The notes under the pieces are model-generated. The model worked only from the letters and a program-made list of their open reading frames with translations, did no database searches and had not been told where the DNA came from. The position numbers and the translations under genes were made by a program. Shown piece after piece: positions 7,855 through 19,331 of a stretch of DNA of 64,000 nt. The stretch comes from Roseomonas alba (GTDB taxonomy: Bacteria; Pseudomonadota; Alphaproteobacteria; Acetobacterales; Acetobacteraceae), in contig NZ_JAHYBZ010000010.1 of the NCBI RefSeq assembly GCF_019430885.1, forward strand, positions 124,001-188,000, given 5' to 3'. Within the stretch, counting starts at the first letter, position 1. Each line of letters opens with the position of its first letter.

Positions 7855-8526
7855 CTATTCCGCAGCAGCGCCCCGCAGGGCGCGGATTTCCTCGGCAATC
7901 CGCTCGGCCGGCAATTCGGCGACCCAGCGCGCCGGAACCTCCAGCGCCGCCGCCAGGCGCGCCTTGTAATCCACCTTGGGAATCTCGACCGTGCCGAACT
8001 GCGCGAGATGCGCGGTTATGAACTGCGTGTCGCACAGCACGAAGCCGCAGATCCGTAGCCGCGCGACCAGATGCACCAGCGCGACCTTCGAGGCATCGCT
8101 GACGCGGGAGAACATGCTCTCCCCGAAGAAGGCGCCGCCCAGCGCGACGCCATAGAGCCCCCCGACCAGGCGCCCTTCCGACCAACTCTCGACCGAATGA
8201 GCGAAGCCACGGCGGTGCAGCTCGACGAACAGCCCCTCGATCTCGCTATTGATCCAGGTGTCCGTGCGGCCCGGCGCCGGTTCGGCGCAGCCGCGAATCA
8301 CGCCCACGAAGTCACGGTCCGCCGTGACGGAGAACCGGTCCGACAACGCCGTCCGCCGCAGGCGCCGCGGCAGGTGGAAGCCGTCATCGATCGGCAGCAC
8401 GCCGCGCAAGGCCGGATCGAGCCAATACATCCGGTCCGACCCACGGCTCTCCGCCATGGGAAAGACCCCCGCGGCATAGGCGCGGAGAACGAGGTCCGGC
8501 GTGATCTCCAATTGTCGGCGGCTCAT
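7855..8526 (-). CDS. aat: Leucyl/phenylalanyl-tRNA--protein transferase
   Basis: A 223-residue transferase that adds Leu or Phe to proteins with N-terminal Arg or Lys, marking them for ClpAP (bacterial N-end rule). Seen are LVLRAYAAGVFPMAE at the start, MYWLDPALRGVLP, DTWINSEI, SVESWSEGRLVGGLYGVALG and GESMFSRVSDASKVAL, all family signatures. Full length. The next genes on this strand are the AhpD-like/sigma pair, which has its own promoter. Confidence 0.97.
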   Translation of the reverse strand: MSRRQLEITPDLVLRAYAAGVFPMAESRGSDRMYWLDPALRGVLPIDDGFHLPRRLRRTALSDRFSVTADRDFVGVIRGCAEPAPGRTDTWINSEIEGLFVELHRRGFAHSVESWSEGRLVGGLYGVALGGAFFGESMFSRVSDASKVALVHLVARLRICGFVLCDTQFITAHLAQFGTVEIPKVDYKARLAAALEVPARWVAELPAERIAEEIRALRGAAAE

Positions 8527-8560
8527 GGGTGCCGAGCCTGCACCACCCCGCCGCGCCGCG

Positions 8561-9031
8561 TCACTCTTCGTCGTCGTCCGCCGCGGCGACCGGGAGCATC
8601 GCCGTCTCCTTGGCGGTCATCAGGGCGATGACGGTCTCGGTGCGCTCGACCCCGGCGCGGCGCCGAATCTCCTGCGCGACGAAGGCCTCCAGTTCCTTGA
8701 GGCCCGGGGCCCGCAGCTTCAGCAGGTAGGACCACGGCCCGGTGATGGCGTGGCATTCCAGCACCTGTTCCAGCGGCAGCACCGCCTCGCGGAACTTCGG
8801 CTCCTGCGCCCCGGCGCGCAGCGCGACGAAGACCCAGGCGAGCAGCGGGCAGCCCACCGCCGCCGGGTCGAGATCCGCCCGCCAACCCCGGATGGTGCCC
8901 CGTTCCTCGAGTCGCTTGACGCGCTCCGCCGTCGCCGAGACCGACAGCCCGGCGACCTTGGCGAGCTCAGCCAGGCCCGCGGCGCCGTCGTGCTGCAGCG
9001 CGACCAATATGTTCCGGTCTATGCTGTCCAT
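8561..9031 (-). CDS. Lrp/AsnC-family transcriptional regulator
   Basis: 156 residues: an N-terminal winged helix-turn-helix (MDSIDRNILVALQHDG..., recognition region SVSATAERVKRLEERGTI) and a C-terminal RAM (ligand-binding, oligomerising) domain from about residue 65. It ends in an acidic tail (ADDDEE). Such proteins are octameric feast/famine regulators binding amino acids. The target is unknown. It is 34 bases upstream of aat on the same strand, so co-transcription is likely. Confidence 0.93.
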   Translation of the reverse strand: MDSIDRNILVALQHDGAAGLAELAKVAGLSVSATAERVKRLEERGTIRGWRADLDPAAVGCPLLAWVFVALRAGAQEPKFREAVLPLEQVLECHAITGPWSYLLKLRAPGLKELEAFVAQEIRRRAGVERTETVIALMTAKETAMLPVAAADDDEE

Positions 9032-9576
9032 GACCGCATCCTATCCGGCGCCGCGGCCGATTGGAACGCAGGATCGGGCGCGGAAGGCAGAGGAGGGCTC
9101 TGGGCTCTCCTCGCCCGGGGGCGGATGGCCTGGGTAGTCCGCTCGTGGCGACATCTGAGGGGGGTATGCCCAAAGCGCGCGAAGCCCTGGCACTGCCGAT
9201 TGGAGAGAGCCCCCGCTCCTCTCCAAACCTCTGCCCGTCACGGGATCCCGTTCACGTTGCCATGCAAGGTGTTTGGGGGCGCATCGGCGGCTGGGCCTTT
9301 GGAAACTTCGTTTTGGCGCTCAGCGCTGCGGCCGGAACAATGGGTGACGCGCTCGTCGCGCAGCGCCTCCCGGAGTAATGGGCACTGCGCGCCCTCCGAC
9401 ACCTCGCGATGGACGCCCTGCCCAATGCCCAGTTGAGGTTTGCAAAGGCCCTTCGGCCTTTGCTGGGGTGGCTTGGAGGGGCAAAGCCCCTCCAACTGCT
9501 ACCGTGGTGCCCGGGAAATCCCTCGGAAACCGGCACCTGGCCCGCCGCGCCCCGATCAGGGCCGCATGCGGACGGC
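9032..9576. other. Gene-free stretch with composite repeat locus 1
   Basis: No open frame here looks like a protein. The stretch contains an inverted-orientation repeat hairpin near 9200-9226, a forward two-hairpin unit at 9431-9497, and about 200 bases between them with GC-rich short palindromes. The Lrp-type regulator's promoter should lie at the left end, but I see no clear -35/-10. Confidence 0.6.
9200..9497. repeat. Composite palindromic repeat, locus 1
   Basis: The right arm (9431-9497) is a 67-base unit with two hairpins: AAAGGCC/GGCCTTT around CTTC, then GGAGGGGC/GCCCCTCC around AAA, joined by GCTGGGGTGGCTT. It matches the unit at 38914-38980 at 65 of 67 bases by eye. The left arm (9200-9226) is a diverged second hairpin in the opposite orientation (TTGGAGAG/CTCTCCAA). 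The same arrangement recurs at about 19.3, 38.75 and 60.36 kb. Confidence 0.85.
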
Positions 9577-10707
9577 TCAGATGTAGTGCTCGGCGAGCGG
9601 CCGGAAGCCGTTGAAGTTCTGCGACGCGTAGCTCGTCACATAGGCGCCGGTGGACAGCAACTCGACCCGGTCGCCGCACTCCAGCGCCAGCGGCAGCCGG
9701 TAGTTGGACTTCTCGTAGAGCGTGTCCGTGCTGTCGCAGGTCGGCCCGGCGATGGTGACCGGCCCGTCCGCCATCCCGTCATGCGGCGTTTGGAAGGCGT
9801 ATTTGATCGCCTCGCCCTCGGTCTCGGCCAGGCCGCCGAAGCGCCCGATGTCGAGATAGACCCAGCGCACCGGGTCATCCTTGCCCTTGCGGGAGACGAG
9901 CACGACCTCGGCCGACACCACGCCGGCATCGCCCACCATGAAACGGCCCGGCTCGATCAGCATCTCGGGCAGGTCGTTGCCGAAATGGCGGGTCATCGCC
10001 CCCATGATGGCCATGCCGAAATCGTCGATCCCTGGCACTTCCTGGCGATACCGCACCGGATAGCCGCCGCCGAGATTGACCATGCGCAGCTTCACCCCGG
10101 CCTCCTTGAGGTCGGTGAAGAGCATGGCGACGCGGGCGATGGCCCCTTCATAGGCGCCGGTCGAGGTCTGCTGGCTGCCCACATGGAAGGAGATGCCATA
10201 GGGGTCGAGGCCGAGTTCCTTGGCCTGCACCATCAGGTCGCGCGCCATGTCCAGCTCGCAGCCGAACTTGCGGGACAGCGGCCATTCGGCGCCCTTGTTC
10301 TCGACCAGGATGCGGCAATAGACGCGCGCACCCGGGGCGTTCTTCGCGATCTTCAGCAGCTCGGGCTCACTGTCGAAGGCGAACATGGTCACGCCGGCCT
10401 CATACGCGGCCTTGATGGCCGAGGCCTTCTTGATCGTGTTGCCGTAGGAGATCGCCTCCGGCCGCGCGCCGACGGCGAGGCATGCCTGCACCTCCTCCCA
10501 CGACGCCGCGTCGAAGGACGAGCCGAGACCCGTCAGGCGCTCGAGGATCGGCGCGGCCGGGTTCGCCTTCACCGCGTAATAGACGCGGGCCAGCGGCAGC
10601 GCGGTCGTCAGGCGACGGTAGTTCTCCTCCACGCGATCGACATCGACCACGAGGCATGGCGTCGCAGGCGCAGAGTCGCGCAGATACTGAGCGATCTTGG
10701 GAGTCAT
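9577..10707 (-). CDS. Ornithine/lysine decarboxylase, PLP fold type III
   Basis: A 376-residue alanine-racemase-fold decarboxylase making putrescine from ornithine or cadaverine from lysine. PLP lysine in YYAVKANP (Lys47), SFHVGSQ (His175), phosphate-binding GGGYP and EPGR (252-255), active-site Cys in GPTCDSTD (Cys324) and Tyr360 near the C-terminus are all present. It acts in the cytosol as a dimer with shared active sites. The ATG at 10707 has AGAGGTG upstream; the frame is open 76 codons further up, but that part lies in the leader. Sequence alone does not separate ornithine from lysine specificity. The long leader suggests regulation at the RNA level. Confidence 0.93.
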   Translation of the reverse strand: MTPKIAQYLRDSAPATPCLVVDVDRVEENYRRLTTALPLARVYYAVKANPAAPILERLTGLGSSFDAASWEEVQACLAVGARPEAISYGNTIKKASAIKAAYEAGVTMFAFDSEPELLKIAKNAPGARVYCRILVENKGAEWPLSRKFGCELDMARDLMVQAKELGLDPYGISFHVGSQQTSTGAYEGAIARVAMLFTDLKEAGVKLRMVNLGGGYPVRYRQEVPGIDDFGMAIMGAMTRHFGNDLPEMLIEPGRFMVGDAGVVSAEVVLVSRKGKDDPVRWVYLDIGRFGGLAETEGEAIKYAFQTPHDGMADGPVTIAGPTCDSTDTLYEKSNYRLPLALECGDRVELLSTGAYVTSYASQNFNGFRPLAEHYI

Positions 10708-10905
10708 CGCCGCACCTCTTCCAGGCTCCAGCGGGCCGCCTGTCCAGGCGACGGCCCAAGGTTGACGAAACGGTCGAACGAACCAGCGACCAAAGTGGGC
10801 CGCCCGGATGCCACCGGGCGGGGTTGCCAGAACGCTTGACGTCGTTGCGTAAACCCTTTGGCCGGATAGGGGCCGGGGGCCAGAGGCACGTGCGTACTGC
10901 GTCTG
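10708..10905 (-). promoter_or_regulatory. Structured leader of the decarboxylase gene; candidate speF-type RNA motif
   Basis: From the predicted promoter to the start codon there are nearly 200 bases without a convincing gene. On the minus strand the leader holds the hairpin CCGCCCGG/CCGGGCGG around TGGCAT, flanked by CCAAAG and CTTTGG, which could close it as an outer helix. GC-rich segments follow on the 3' side. Alphaproteobacterial ornithine decarboxylase genes are known to carry a conserved leader RNA (speF motif). Position and size fit, but I cannot verify the consensus by eye. Confidence 0.4.
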
Positions 10906-10911
10906 GGCCGG

Positions 10912-10940
10912 CGTATAGGGCCGGCCTGACCCCACGCAAA
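10912..10940 (-). promoter_or_regulatory. Predicted promoter of the decarboxylase gene
   Basis: On the minus strand TTTGCG (10940-10935) and TATACG (10917-10912) are 17 bases apart, an acceptable housekeeping-type -35/-10 pair in an otherwise GC-rich region. An A/T-rich stretch lies just upstream (10941-10975). Transcription would start near 10905. Confidence 0.45.
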
Positions 10941-11561
10941 GAGAAAAATTCGGGTGAGGCCGAAGATTTTTCTTAAGGCCGGGACATTGTCCGGAAAGGG
11001 GCCAGAGGAGCCGATGATGGCCGGGTGTTTCGCCCCGCGGGATGCGCGAATCGCCGGAAGGTTACCGGGGCCCGGAAGGAAGGCCGCACGAGCCAGTGGC
11101 ATCGCCACCGGCGGCTTCGGGCTGCGCGATCACACCTGTGCTGCAGCCGCATCTTTGCCCTGAGTGCCCGCAACATGGCCGCGAAGGGCATATGCCGCCT
11201 GCCGATGCGCTCGGCTGAGACCCTGGCGTGCGGGATCGGCAGGCAGCCGCGCCAGGGACGGGATCGAAAGACGGAAGAGCCCGAAGGCTGGCCAGCGTCG
11301 GTGCCCCAGGCATCCCGGCTTCCAGGGACGCTCCCCGATTGGCTGGCATGACGGCGGTCCGGGGCGGCACAGCCCAATCACACATCGCGTCACGCGGCCA
11401 CGCCACCCTAGCGTCGGCAGCGGCACCGGCAGCGCGTGTCACCCGCCAAGCCGCTTCGCACCGCCGGACTCAGGCCGCCCGGGTACTGGTTCTCCAAAGG
11501 CTCCGTGGTGCCTCGCGGGGCGAAGTCCGGGAAGGGGCGAAGCCCCCCCTCCGCCGCCCTG
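10941..11561. other. Gene-free stretch, decayed sequence
   Basis: About 620 bases with several overlapping open frames, none of which resembles a known protein or has codon use and a ribosome site together. A degenerate relative of the two-hairpin repeat may lie near 11488-11555 (AAAGGCTCC... then GGGGCGAAGCCCC). I see nothing else in it. Confidence 0.5.
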
Positions 11562-12422
11562 TCACGCCGCCGCGGCGGTCTCGCCGGCGTTCTCATTCGC
11601 CGCCCGCTTCAGTGCTGCCTGGTAGCGGTCCCGCCGCCAGCACAGCAGCCGCCAGGCGCCCTTGGCCGCGATATCGGACATCCGCCCGCGGGGTTCGAGC
11701 CCGACCGTCTTGAAGATCATGCCCATCGCCCGCTCGATATGGCGGAAGCGGTAGAAGCCCATGGCCCGGCCCATATAGCCGCTGATGCAGCGGTCATGGC
11801 TGTAGGGCATGGATTCGGGCTCGTTGCCGCAGTGGAAGGCATAGGCGAGTTCATCATCCTCGCTCTCGCCGATGCGCCCCAGGGCAATGCGCAGGCGCTT
11901 GGCGAAGGACAGGTTCTCCCGCGCCAGATACCGCTTCATGTGGTCATAGAAGAGCTTGAAGTGCCGGTATTCATCCGCCGCGATCAGCCGGCAGACCTGC
12001 CGCAACGCCGGCTCCTCGGTCGAGTCGCCCAGGGCGCTGTAGTAGGAGGAGGTCCCTGTCTCGACCATGCAGCGCGCGATCAGCTCGCCCGTACGGGATC
12101 CGCGGATGGAGGCATCGGCATCGAGCTGGATCTTGTAGCCGTTGCGATAGCGGGCGAAGGCATCCTGGAAGTTCCAGCCCGGATCGGCTAGTTCGCCCCA
12201 TCGGCCTAGCGCATCTCCGTGCTGCGTCTCTTCCACGCCCCAATGCTCGGCGGCGGCGCGGAAGTCGGGGTCGTCGGCGAAGACTCGGGTCAGGTAGGTG
12301 ACATAGTCGGCCGCGTTGCGCTCGACCATCGCGGCAGCCTTGACCAGCGGGATGATCTGCGGATCGACCTTGGCCGGATCGAACTGATCCCAGCCCACCT
12401 CGTCGATATGCCAATGCTTCAT
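11562..12422 (-). CDS. Ferritin-like diiron protein
   Basis: 286 residues with a complete carboxylate-bridged diiron ligand set: Glu34 (MVERNAADY), Glu65 and His68 (EETQH), Glu121 (MVETGTSSYY), Glu151 and His154 (DEYRH). The spacing is that of ferritin-like oxygenases such as acyl-ACP desaturases and related proteins. Residues after about 170 are not recognised; the tail is Ala-rich. No signal peptide. The protein probably activates oxygen, but the substrate is unknown. It follows atpC on the same strand after 151 bases and may be in the same transcript. No electron-transfer partner is adjacent. Confidence 0.8.
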   Translation of the reverse strand: MKHWHIDEVGWDQFDPAKVDPQIIPLVKAAAMVERNAADYVTYLTRVFADDPDFRAAAEHWGVEETQHGDALGRWGELADPGWNFQDAFARYRNGYKIQLDADASIRGSRTGELIARCMVETGTSSYYSALGDSTEEPALRQVCRLIAADEYRHFKLFYDHMKRYLARENLSFAKRLRIALGRIGESEDDELAYAFHCGNEPESMPYSHDRCISGYMGRAMGFYRFRHIERAMGMIFKTVGLEPRGRMSDIAAKGAWRLLCWRRDRYQAALKRAANENAGETAAAA

Positions 12423-12573
12423 TGCTTACCTCGCCGCTGGTCGCCGTGGCTGGAGCCGCTGTTCCTGCGAGGCATTTTCATGCTGCGCAGGGCGGTTTCA
12501 AGGCAAGCTGTCACAGAGTTGTCGCGGCGTGTCTGCGTTGCATCAAGCACGGCACGCCGGAACGCGCGGCGGA

Positions 12574-12984
12574 TCAGGCCGCCTGGGCGGCGTCGAGCAT
12601 GGCCTTGGCCGAAAGCAGCCGGGCCATGGCGGCCTCGCGCTTCTCCGGCGTCAGGTCCTGCGCCTCCAGCAGCGCGGCCTCGGCTGCGGCGATGCGATCG
12701 GCCGCGTCGGACTTCGAAAGCTCGGCGACCGGGGTCGCCTCATCGGCCAGGATGGTCACGCGGGTCGGGGTAACCTCGGCGAAGCCGCCGGCGACGAAGA
12801 GCCTCTCGGTCTCCTTGCCATCCTCGCGCACCGTGATCACGCCGCCGCGTAGCGCGACGATCATCGGGGAATGGCCAGGGAGCACGCCCATCTCGCCCTC
12901 GGCGGCGGGCAGCGTGGCCATCTCCACCGGCCGCGAGAGCAGCAGCTTCTCGGGGGAGACGAATTCGAGCTGGAAGGTGGCCAT
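12574..12984 (-). CDS. atpC: ATP synthase F1, epsilon subunit
   Basis: 136 residues: an N-terminal beta-sandwich (FQLEFVSPEKLLLSRPVEMATLPAAEGEMGVLPGHSPM) and a C-terminal helical hairpin that ends in Ala-rich sequence. It belongs to the rotor stalk and inhibits ATP hydrolysis. Last gene of atpHAGDC. The gap to atpD is 197 bases, unusually long inside this operon, and holds two hairpins. Confidence 0.96.
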   Translation of the reverse strand: MATFQLEFVSPEKLLLSRPVEMATLPAAEGEMGVLPGHSPMIVALRGGVITVREDGKETERLFVAGGFAEVTPTRVTILADEATPVAELSKSDAADRIAAAEAALLEAQDLTPEKREAAMARLLSAKAMLDAAQAA

Positions 12985-13053
12985 CGGAGACGCTCCCGAA
13001 ACCTATAGTGCAACCGGCACGCCCGCACATGCGGAGTGCCGTCCTTGAAGAAT

Positions 13054-13072
13054 CCGGCCGCACAGCGGCCGG
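13054..13072. repeat. Intercistronic hairpin between atpD and atpC
   Basis: CCGGCCGC (13054-13061) and GCGGCCGG (13065-13072) form a perfect 8-bp stem with loop ACA. It lies about 70 bases before the atpC start codon. It may stabilise or separate the atpC part of the message. Confidence 0.5.
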
Positions 13073-13169
13073 CGCCGCCCATAAGGCCTGACCCTCAAGC
13101 GCGCCAGGGCTGCGGCGGAAGCCAAGGCGGCCGGATGGCCGCCGCCCGGCGTCTGAGGGCCAAGCAAAG

Positions 13170-14621
<1,452 letters not shown>

Positions 14622-14625
14622 CTAC

Positions 14626-15513
14626 TCAAACGGCTTCGGCACCGGAGATGATCTCGATCAGCTCCTTGGTGATGTTGGCCTGGCGTGTGCGGTTGTAGTT
14701 GATGGTGAGCTTGTTGATCATCTCACCGGCATTGCGCGTCGCGTTGTCCATCGCGGTCATCTGGCTGCCGTAGAAGCCGGCATAGGTCTCCAGGACAGCG
14801 CGATAGACCTGGACCGCGAGGTTCTGCGGCAGCAGGGCGGCCAGGATCTCGTCCTCGGCCGGCTCGTATTCATAGAGCGCCTGCGGCCCGGCATGGGCCT
14901 CGCCCTCATCCTGTTCCGGCACCGCGCCGGGGATGAGCTGCTGTTCGGTCGGGATCTGCGAGATCACGTTCTTGAAGCGGTTGTAGATCAGCGTGCAGAC
15001 GTCGAAGGCGCCGTCCTCGAGCATCTCGGTGACCTGCGCGGCGACCGCCGCCGCGTCGTCGAAGCCCACCACCTTCTTCGAGGCGAAGGAGATCTCGCCC
15101 ACGAAACGGGACCCGAACTCGCGCCTCAGGTAGGTCGCGCCCTTGCGGCCGACGGCGAGGATCTTCACCGTCTTGCCGTGGCTCTCCAGCTCCCGGATGC
15201 GGTTGCGCGCGAAGCGGCCCACATTGGTGTTGAAGGCGCCGGCCAGGCCACGCTCGCCGCTGACCACCACCATCAGGTGGACATTGTCCGCCCCGGTGCC
15301 GACCAGCAGCTTCGGCGCGTCGGGCTGCCCCGCCACCGCGGCACCGAGCGAGGCGAGCATGCGCTCCATCCGCTCGGCATAGGGGCGGGCAGCCTCGGCG
15401 CGCTGCTGCGCGCGCCGCAGCTTCGCCGCCGCCACCATCTTCATCGCCTGCGTGATCTTGCGCGTGGATTTCACGCTGTTGATCCGCAGGCGGAGGTCCT
15501 TCAGGCTCGCCAT
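14626..15513 (-). CDS. atpG: ATP synthase F1, gamma subunit
   Basis: A 295-residue rotor shaft. N-terminal coiled-coil helix ([28 protein letters not shown]) and C-terminal helix ([34 protein letters not shown]) are the invariant parts. The ATG at 15513 lies 25 bases after the atpA stop; the frame is open further upstream through atpA but without protein similarity. Residues around 190-220 ([20 protein letters not shown]) form an acidic insert common in alphaproteobacteria. Confidence 0.98.
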   Translation of the reverse strand: MASLKDLRLRINSVKSTRKITQAMKMVAAAKLRRAQQRAEAARPYAERMERMLASLGAAVAGQPDAPKLLVGTGADNVHLMVVVSGERGLAGAFNTNVGRFARNRIRELESHGKTVKILAVGRKGATYLRREFGSRFVGEISFASKKVVGFDDAAAVAAQVTEMLEDGAFDVCTLIYNRFKNVISQIPTEQQLIPGAVPEQDEGEAHAGPQALYEYEPAEDEILAALLPQNLAVQVYRAVLETYAGFYGSQMTAMDNATRNAGEMINKLTINYNRTRQANITKELIEIISGAEAV

Positions 15514-15538
15514 GGAAGGCTCTCCGCCCCCTTTCCGC

Positions 15539-17071
<1,533 letters not shown>

Positions 17072-17073
17072 GG

Positions 17074-17721
17074 TCAGGCGGCCCCTTTCATCGCGTACTG
17101 CAGACGCTGCAGCTTGGACTTGATGCTGTTGTCATAAAGGCGGGAGCCGATCCGGACGATCAGCCCACCGAGAATGGAGGCATCCACGCTTTCGGCGAGA
17201 CGCACATTGGAATAACCGGCCTCGGTGAGGCGGGCCGTGATCTGTGCGCGCTGCGTGTCCGACAGCAGATGGGCGGTGGTCACCTCGGCCGTCTGCTGGC
17301 CGCGGCGTTCCGCCAGGAGGGTTCCGAAGGCCTGCGCCACCGCCGGGAGGGCGGCGAGGCGGCGATTGGTGATCAGCACGCCGACCAGGTTGCGCACCTC
17401 GGCGCCGACGCCGGCACGGTCGAGGAGCGCGAAAGCCCCCGCGCGCTGCTTCACGGCGTCGAGGCGCGGGTCGGCGACGAATTCGCGGAAATCGGAACTG
17501 TCGCGCCAGAGGCCGAACAGGGCCTCCAGATCGGCGGCGATGCGGTCCAGCGCGGCGGGATCGGCCTGGCGCTTGTCATCGGCAAGGCCGAGCAGAGCGA
17601 GCGCGTAGCGCTCAGGGGCACCGCCGGTTTTCACGGCGGATGGGGAAGCGGCTTGGATGGTCTCGGCGGCGGCCACGGGCGATCGCGGTCCTGTTTCTTG
17701 CTGGGCTGCGGCATACGACAT
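17074..17721 (-). CDS. atpH: ATP synthase F1, delta subunit
   Basis: 215 residues. The core from about residue 37 ([14 protein letters not shown]...) to the end ([19 protein letters not shown]) is the delta (OSCP) domain that ties the peripheral stalk to the top of F1. The first 36 residues ([15 protein letters not shown]..., Ala/Ser/Pro-rich) are an extension beyond the usual 180-185 residues. ATG 17721 has no good ribosome site. A start inside the extension is possible, for example GTG at 17631, the Val of SAVKTGG. First gene of atpHAGDC; the F0 genes are elsewhere, as usual in alphaproteobacteria. Confidence 0.93.
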   Translation of the reverse strand: MSYAAAQQETGPRSPVAAAETIQAASPSAVKTGGAPERYALALLGLADDKRQADPAALDRIAADLEALFGLWRDSSDFREFVADPRLDAVKQRAGAFALLDRAGVGAEVRNLVGVLITNRRLAALPAVAQAFGTLLAERRGQQTAEVTTAHLLSDTQRAQITARLTEAGYSNVRLAESVDASILGGLIVRIGSRLYDNSIKSKLQRLQYAMKGAA

Positions 17722-17899
17722 GGCCGCACGAGGAAGCCCCGAGCGGCGGCCGGCGCTTAACATACGCATTGCCGCACCGCAACCGATCGACCACGTTTTC
17801 GCGGCCCGTCGGGGATGATTTCGACCGCTCCGTCCCCATCTGGACGGCCTTCGTCGGTGGCGCGACGCTCCATCGTTAACCAACGCAGGGGGCCACGCC

Positions 17900-18586
17900 A
17901 TGCTCGACAATCCACCGATGCTCACCATCCATCGCGGCCATGCCCGGCCCGATGCCGCGCTGATCGAGGCCTTCCGCGGCGCCCAGACCTCCCACTTGGT
18001 CGATGCGATGGAAGGGCGCGGGGCACTCGACTACCGCGTCAAGCCGATGGACCCGGCCAATGCCGCCTTCGTCGGGCCGGCGCTGACCGCCCTCGCCTAC
18101 CCCGCCGATGTCGTCGGCGTGTATGGCGCCCTGGCGGAGGCCCAGCCCGGCGATGTCGTGATGGTCGCGAATGACGGTTACACGGCCACCGCAGTGGTGG
18201 GCGACATCGTCGCCGGCATGATGAAGAACAAGGGCATCGCGGCCTTCGTCACCGACGGGGTCGCGCGCGACCGGGCGGGGATCGTCGCCGCGGGCATGCC
18301 GCTGTTTGCCGCCGGGATCGTCCCGAACTCGCCGGCCGCCAACGGGCCCGGCGTGGTCGGCGCCCCGGTGACGATCGGCGGCGTTTCCGTCCGGTCCGGC
18401 GACATCGTCGTGGGCGATGCCGATGGCGTGGTGGTGATCCCGCACGATCAGGCCGCGATGGTGCTCCAGCGCCTCGCCGCCATCCGTGTAGCCGAAACCC
18501 AGGCCATCGCCCGAGTCGAGGCCGGCGTCACCGACACCGACCGCATCCGCGCCATCATGGCCTCCGCCCGCATCATCGGCCCGTGA
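17900..18586 (+). CDS. RraA-like protein / 4-hydroxy-4-methyl-2-oxoglutarate aldolase family
   Basis: 228 residues of the RraA/HMG-aldolase fold. The class II pyruvate aldolase motif is present: GDIVAGMMKNKGIAAFV then DGVARD, i.e. Gly-Asp, about 20 residues, Arg-Asp for the metal and pyruvate. Members either cleave HMG or oxaloacetate to pyruvate or inhibit RNase E, and the complete motif favours an aldolase/decarboxylase. It diverges from the atp operon. Its 3' end overlaps the convergent TauE/SafE gene by 14 bases. Confidence 0.88.
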   Translation: MLDNPPMLTIHRGHARPDAALIEAFRGAQTSHLVDAMEGRGALDYRVKPMDPANAAFVGPALTALAYPADVVGVYGALAEAQPGDVVMVANDGYTATAVVGDIVAGMMKNKGIAAFVTDGVARDRAGIVAAGMPLFAAGIVPNSPAANGPGVVGAPVTIGGVSVRSGDIVVGDADGVVVIPHDQAAMVLQRLAAIRVAETQAIARVEAGVTDTDRIRAIMASARIIGP

Positions 18587-19331
18587 GCGCGTCCCACAGC
18601 GGCATCCCCAGCACCGCCGCTGCCAGGATCAGGGCATAGCCGATGCGGCGGAAGGCGGTTTCGCTGGCCAGGCCGAACAGCGCCGACCCACCCCACAGCG
18701 ACACCCCGTAGACCGGGCCGGCGGCCAGGGCGAGCCAGACGCTCGACCAGGCGAACAGCCCCTGCCAGGCGAAGGACGCGATCACCACCGCGGTCAGCAC
18801 GGCGAAATAGAGGTTCATGCTGGCCCGGACGACCACCGCAGGGGCGTTCCGCCCCAGCCACCAGGTCGCGGGCGCCACGCCGCCCAGCATGGCGGTCCCG
18901 CTCATCACCCCGCCGACCGCGCCCACCGCGGCGACCAGCGGCACCGAGCCCTTGCCCCGATAGCGCCAGCCCGACCCCAGCACCCCGACTGCAACCAGCA
19001 CCAGCCCCGTCAGACCCCAGCGCAGCGCGACCGGGTCGCTATGGGCGAGGATCAGGCTGCCGACCGGCACGGCCAGGACCGCCCCACAGGACATCACCGT
19101 CACCTCCCGCCGCACCGCATGTGCCCAGGCCCCGGGCAAGAAGGCGAGGCAGGAGACGGATTCGAGCAGCGCCAACACTGGCACCGCCGCCCGCGGACCC
19201 ACCGCGGCCGAGGCCAGCGGGATGAAGACCAGCGCGGCGCCGAAGCCCGAGAAGCCGCGCGACAGGCCTCCCACGAGGGCGGCGAAGGCAACGCCCAGGA
19301 TCGCGCCCCAGGACGGGATCTGGTCAGTCAC
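18573..19331 (-). CDS. TauE/SafE-family membrane transporter
   Basis: 252 residues, about eight hydrophobic helices, with the family's repeated halves: GGLSRGFSGFGAALVFIPL near the N-terminus and GAVGGVMSGTAMLGG in the middle. Members move sulphonates, sulphite or other small anions across the inner membrane. The substrate is unknown. The GTG at 19331 (VTDQIPSWGAILGVAFAALVG) was chosen because the frame upstream runs through repeat DNA. No clear Shine-Dalgarno is visible, so the start is moderately uncertain. Confidence 0.88.
   Translation of the reverse strand: MTDQIPSWGAILGVAFAALVGGLSRGFSGFGAALVFIPLASAAVGPRAAVPVLALLESVSCLAFLPGAWAHAVRREVTVMSCGAVLAVPVGSLILAHSDPVALRWGLTGLVLVAVGVLGSGWRYRGKGSVPLVAAVGAVGGVMSGTAMLGGVAPATWWLGRNAPAVVVRASMNLYFAVLTAVVIASFAWQGLFAWSSVWLALAAGPVYGVSLWGGSALFGLASETAFRRIGYALILAAAVLGMPLWDALTGR

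Noticed and set aside
9200-9497. CRISPR-like repeats
   Set aside because: The repeats are single or inverted pairs of hairpin units scattered over the window, not a regular array with spacers.
11025-11442. Short open frames in the gap before the decarboxylase leader
   Set aside because: Overlapping frames on both strands, rich in Arg and Pro, no ribosome site, no similarity recognised.
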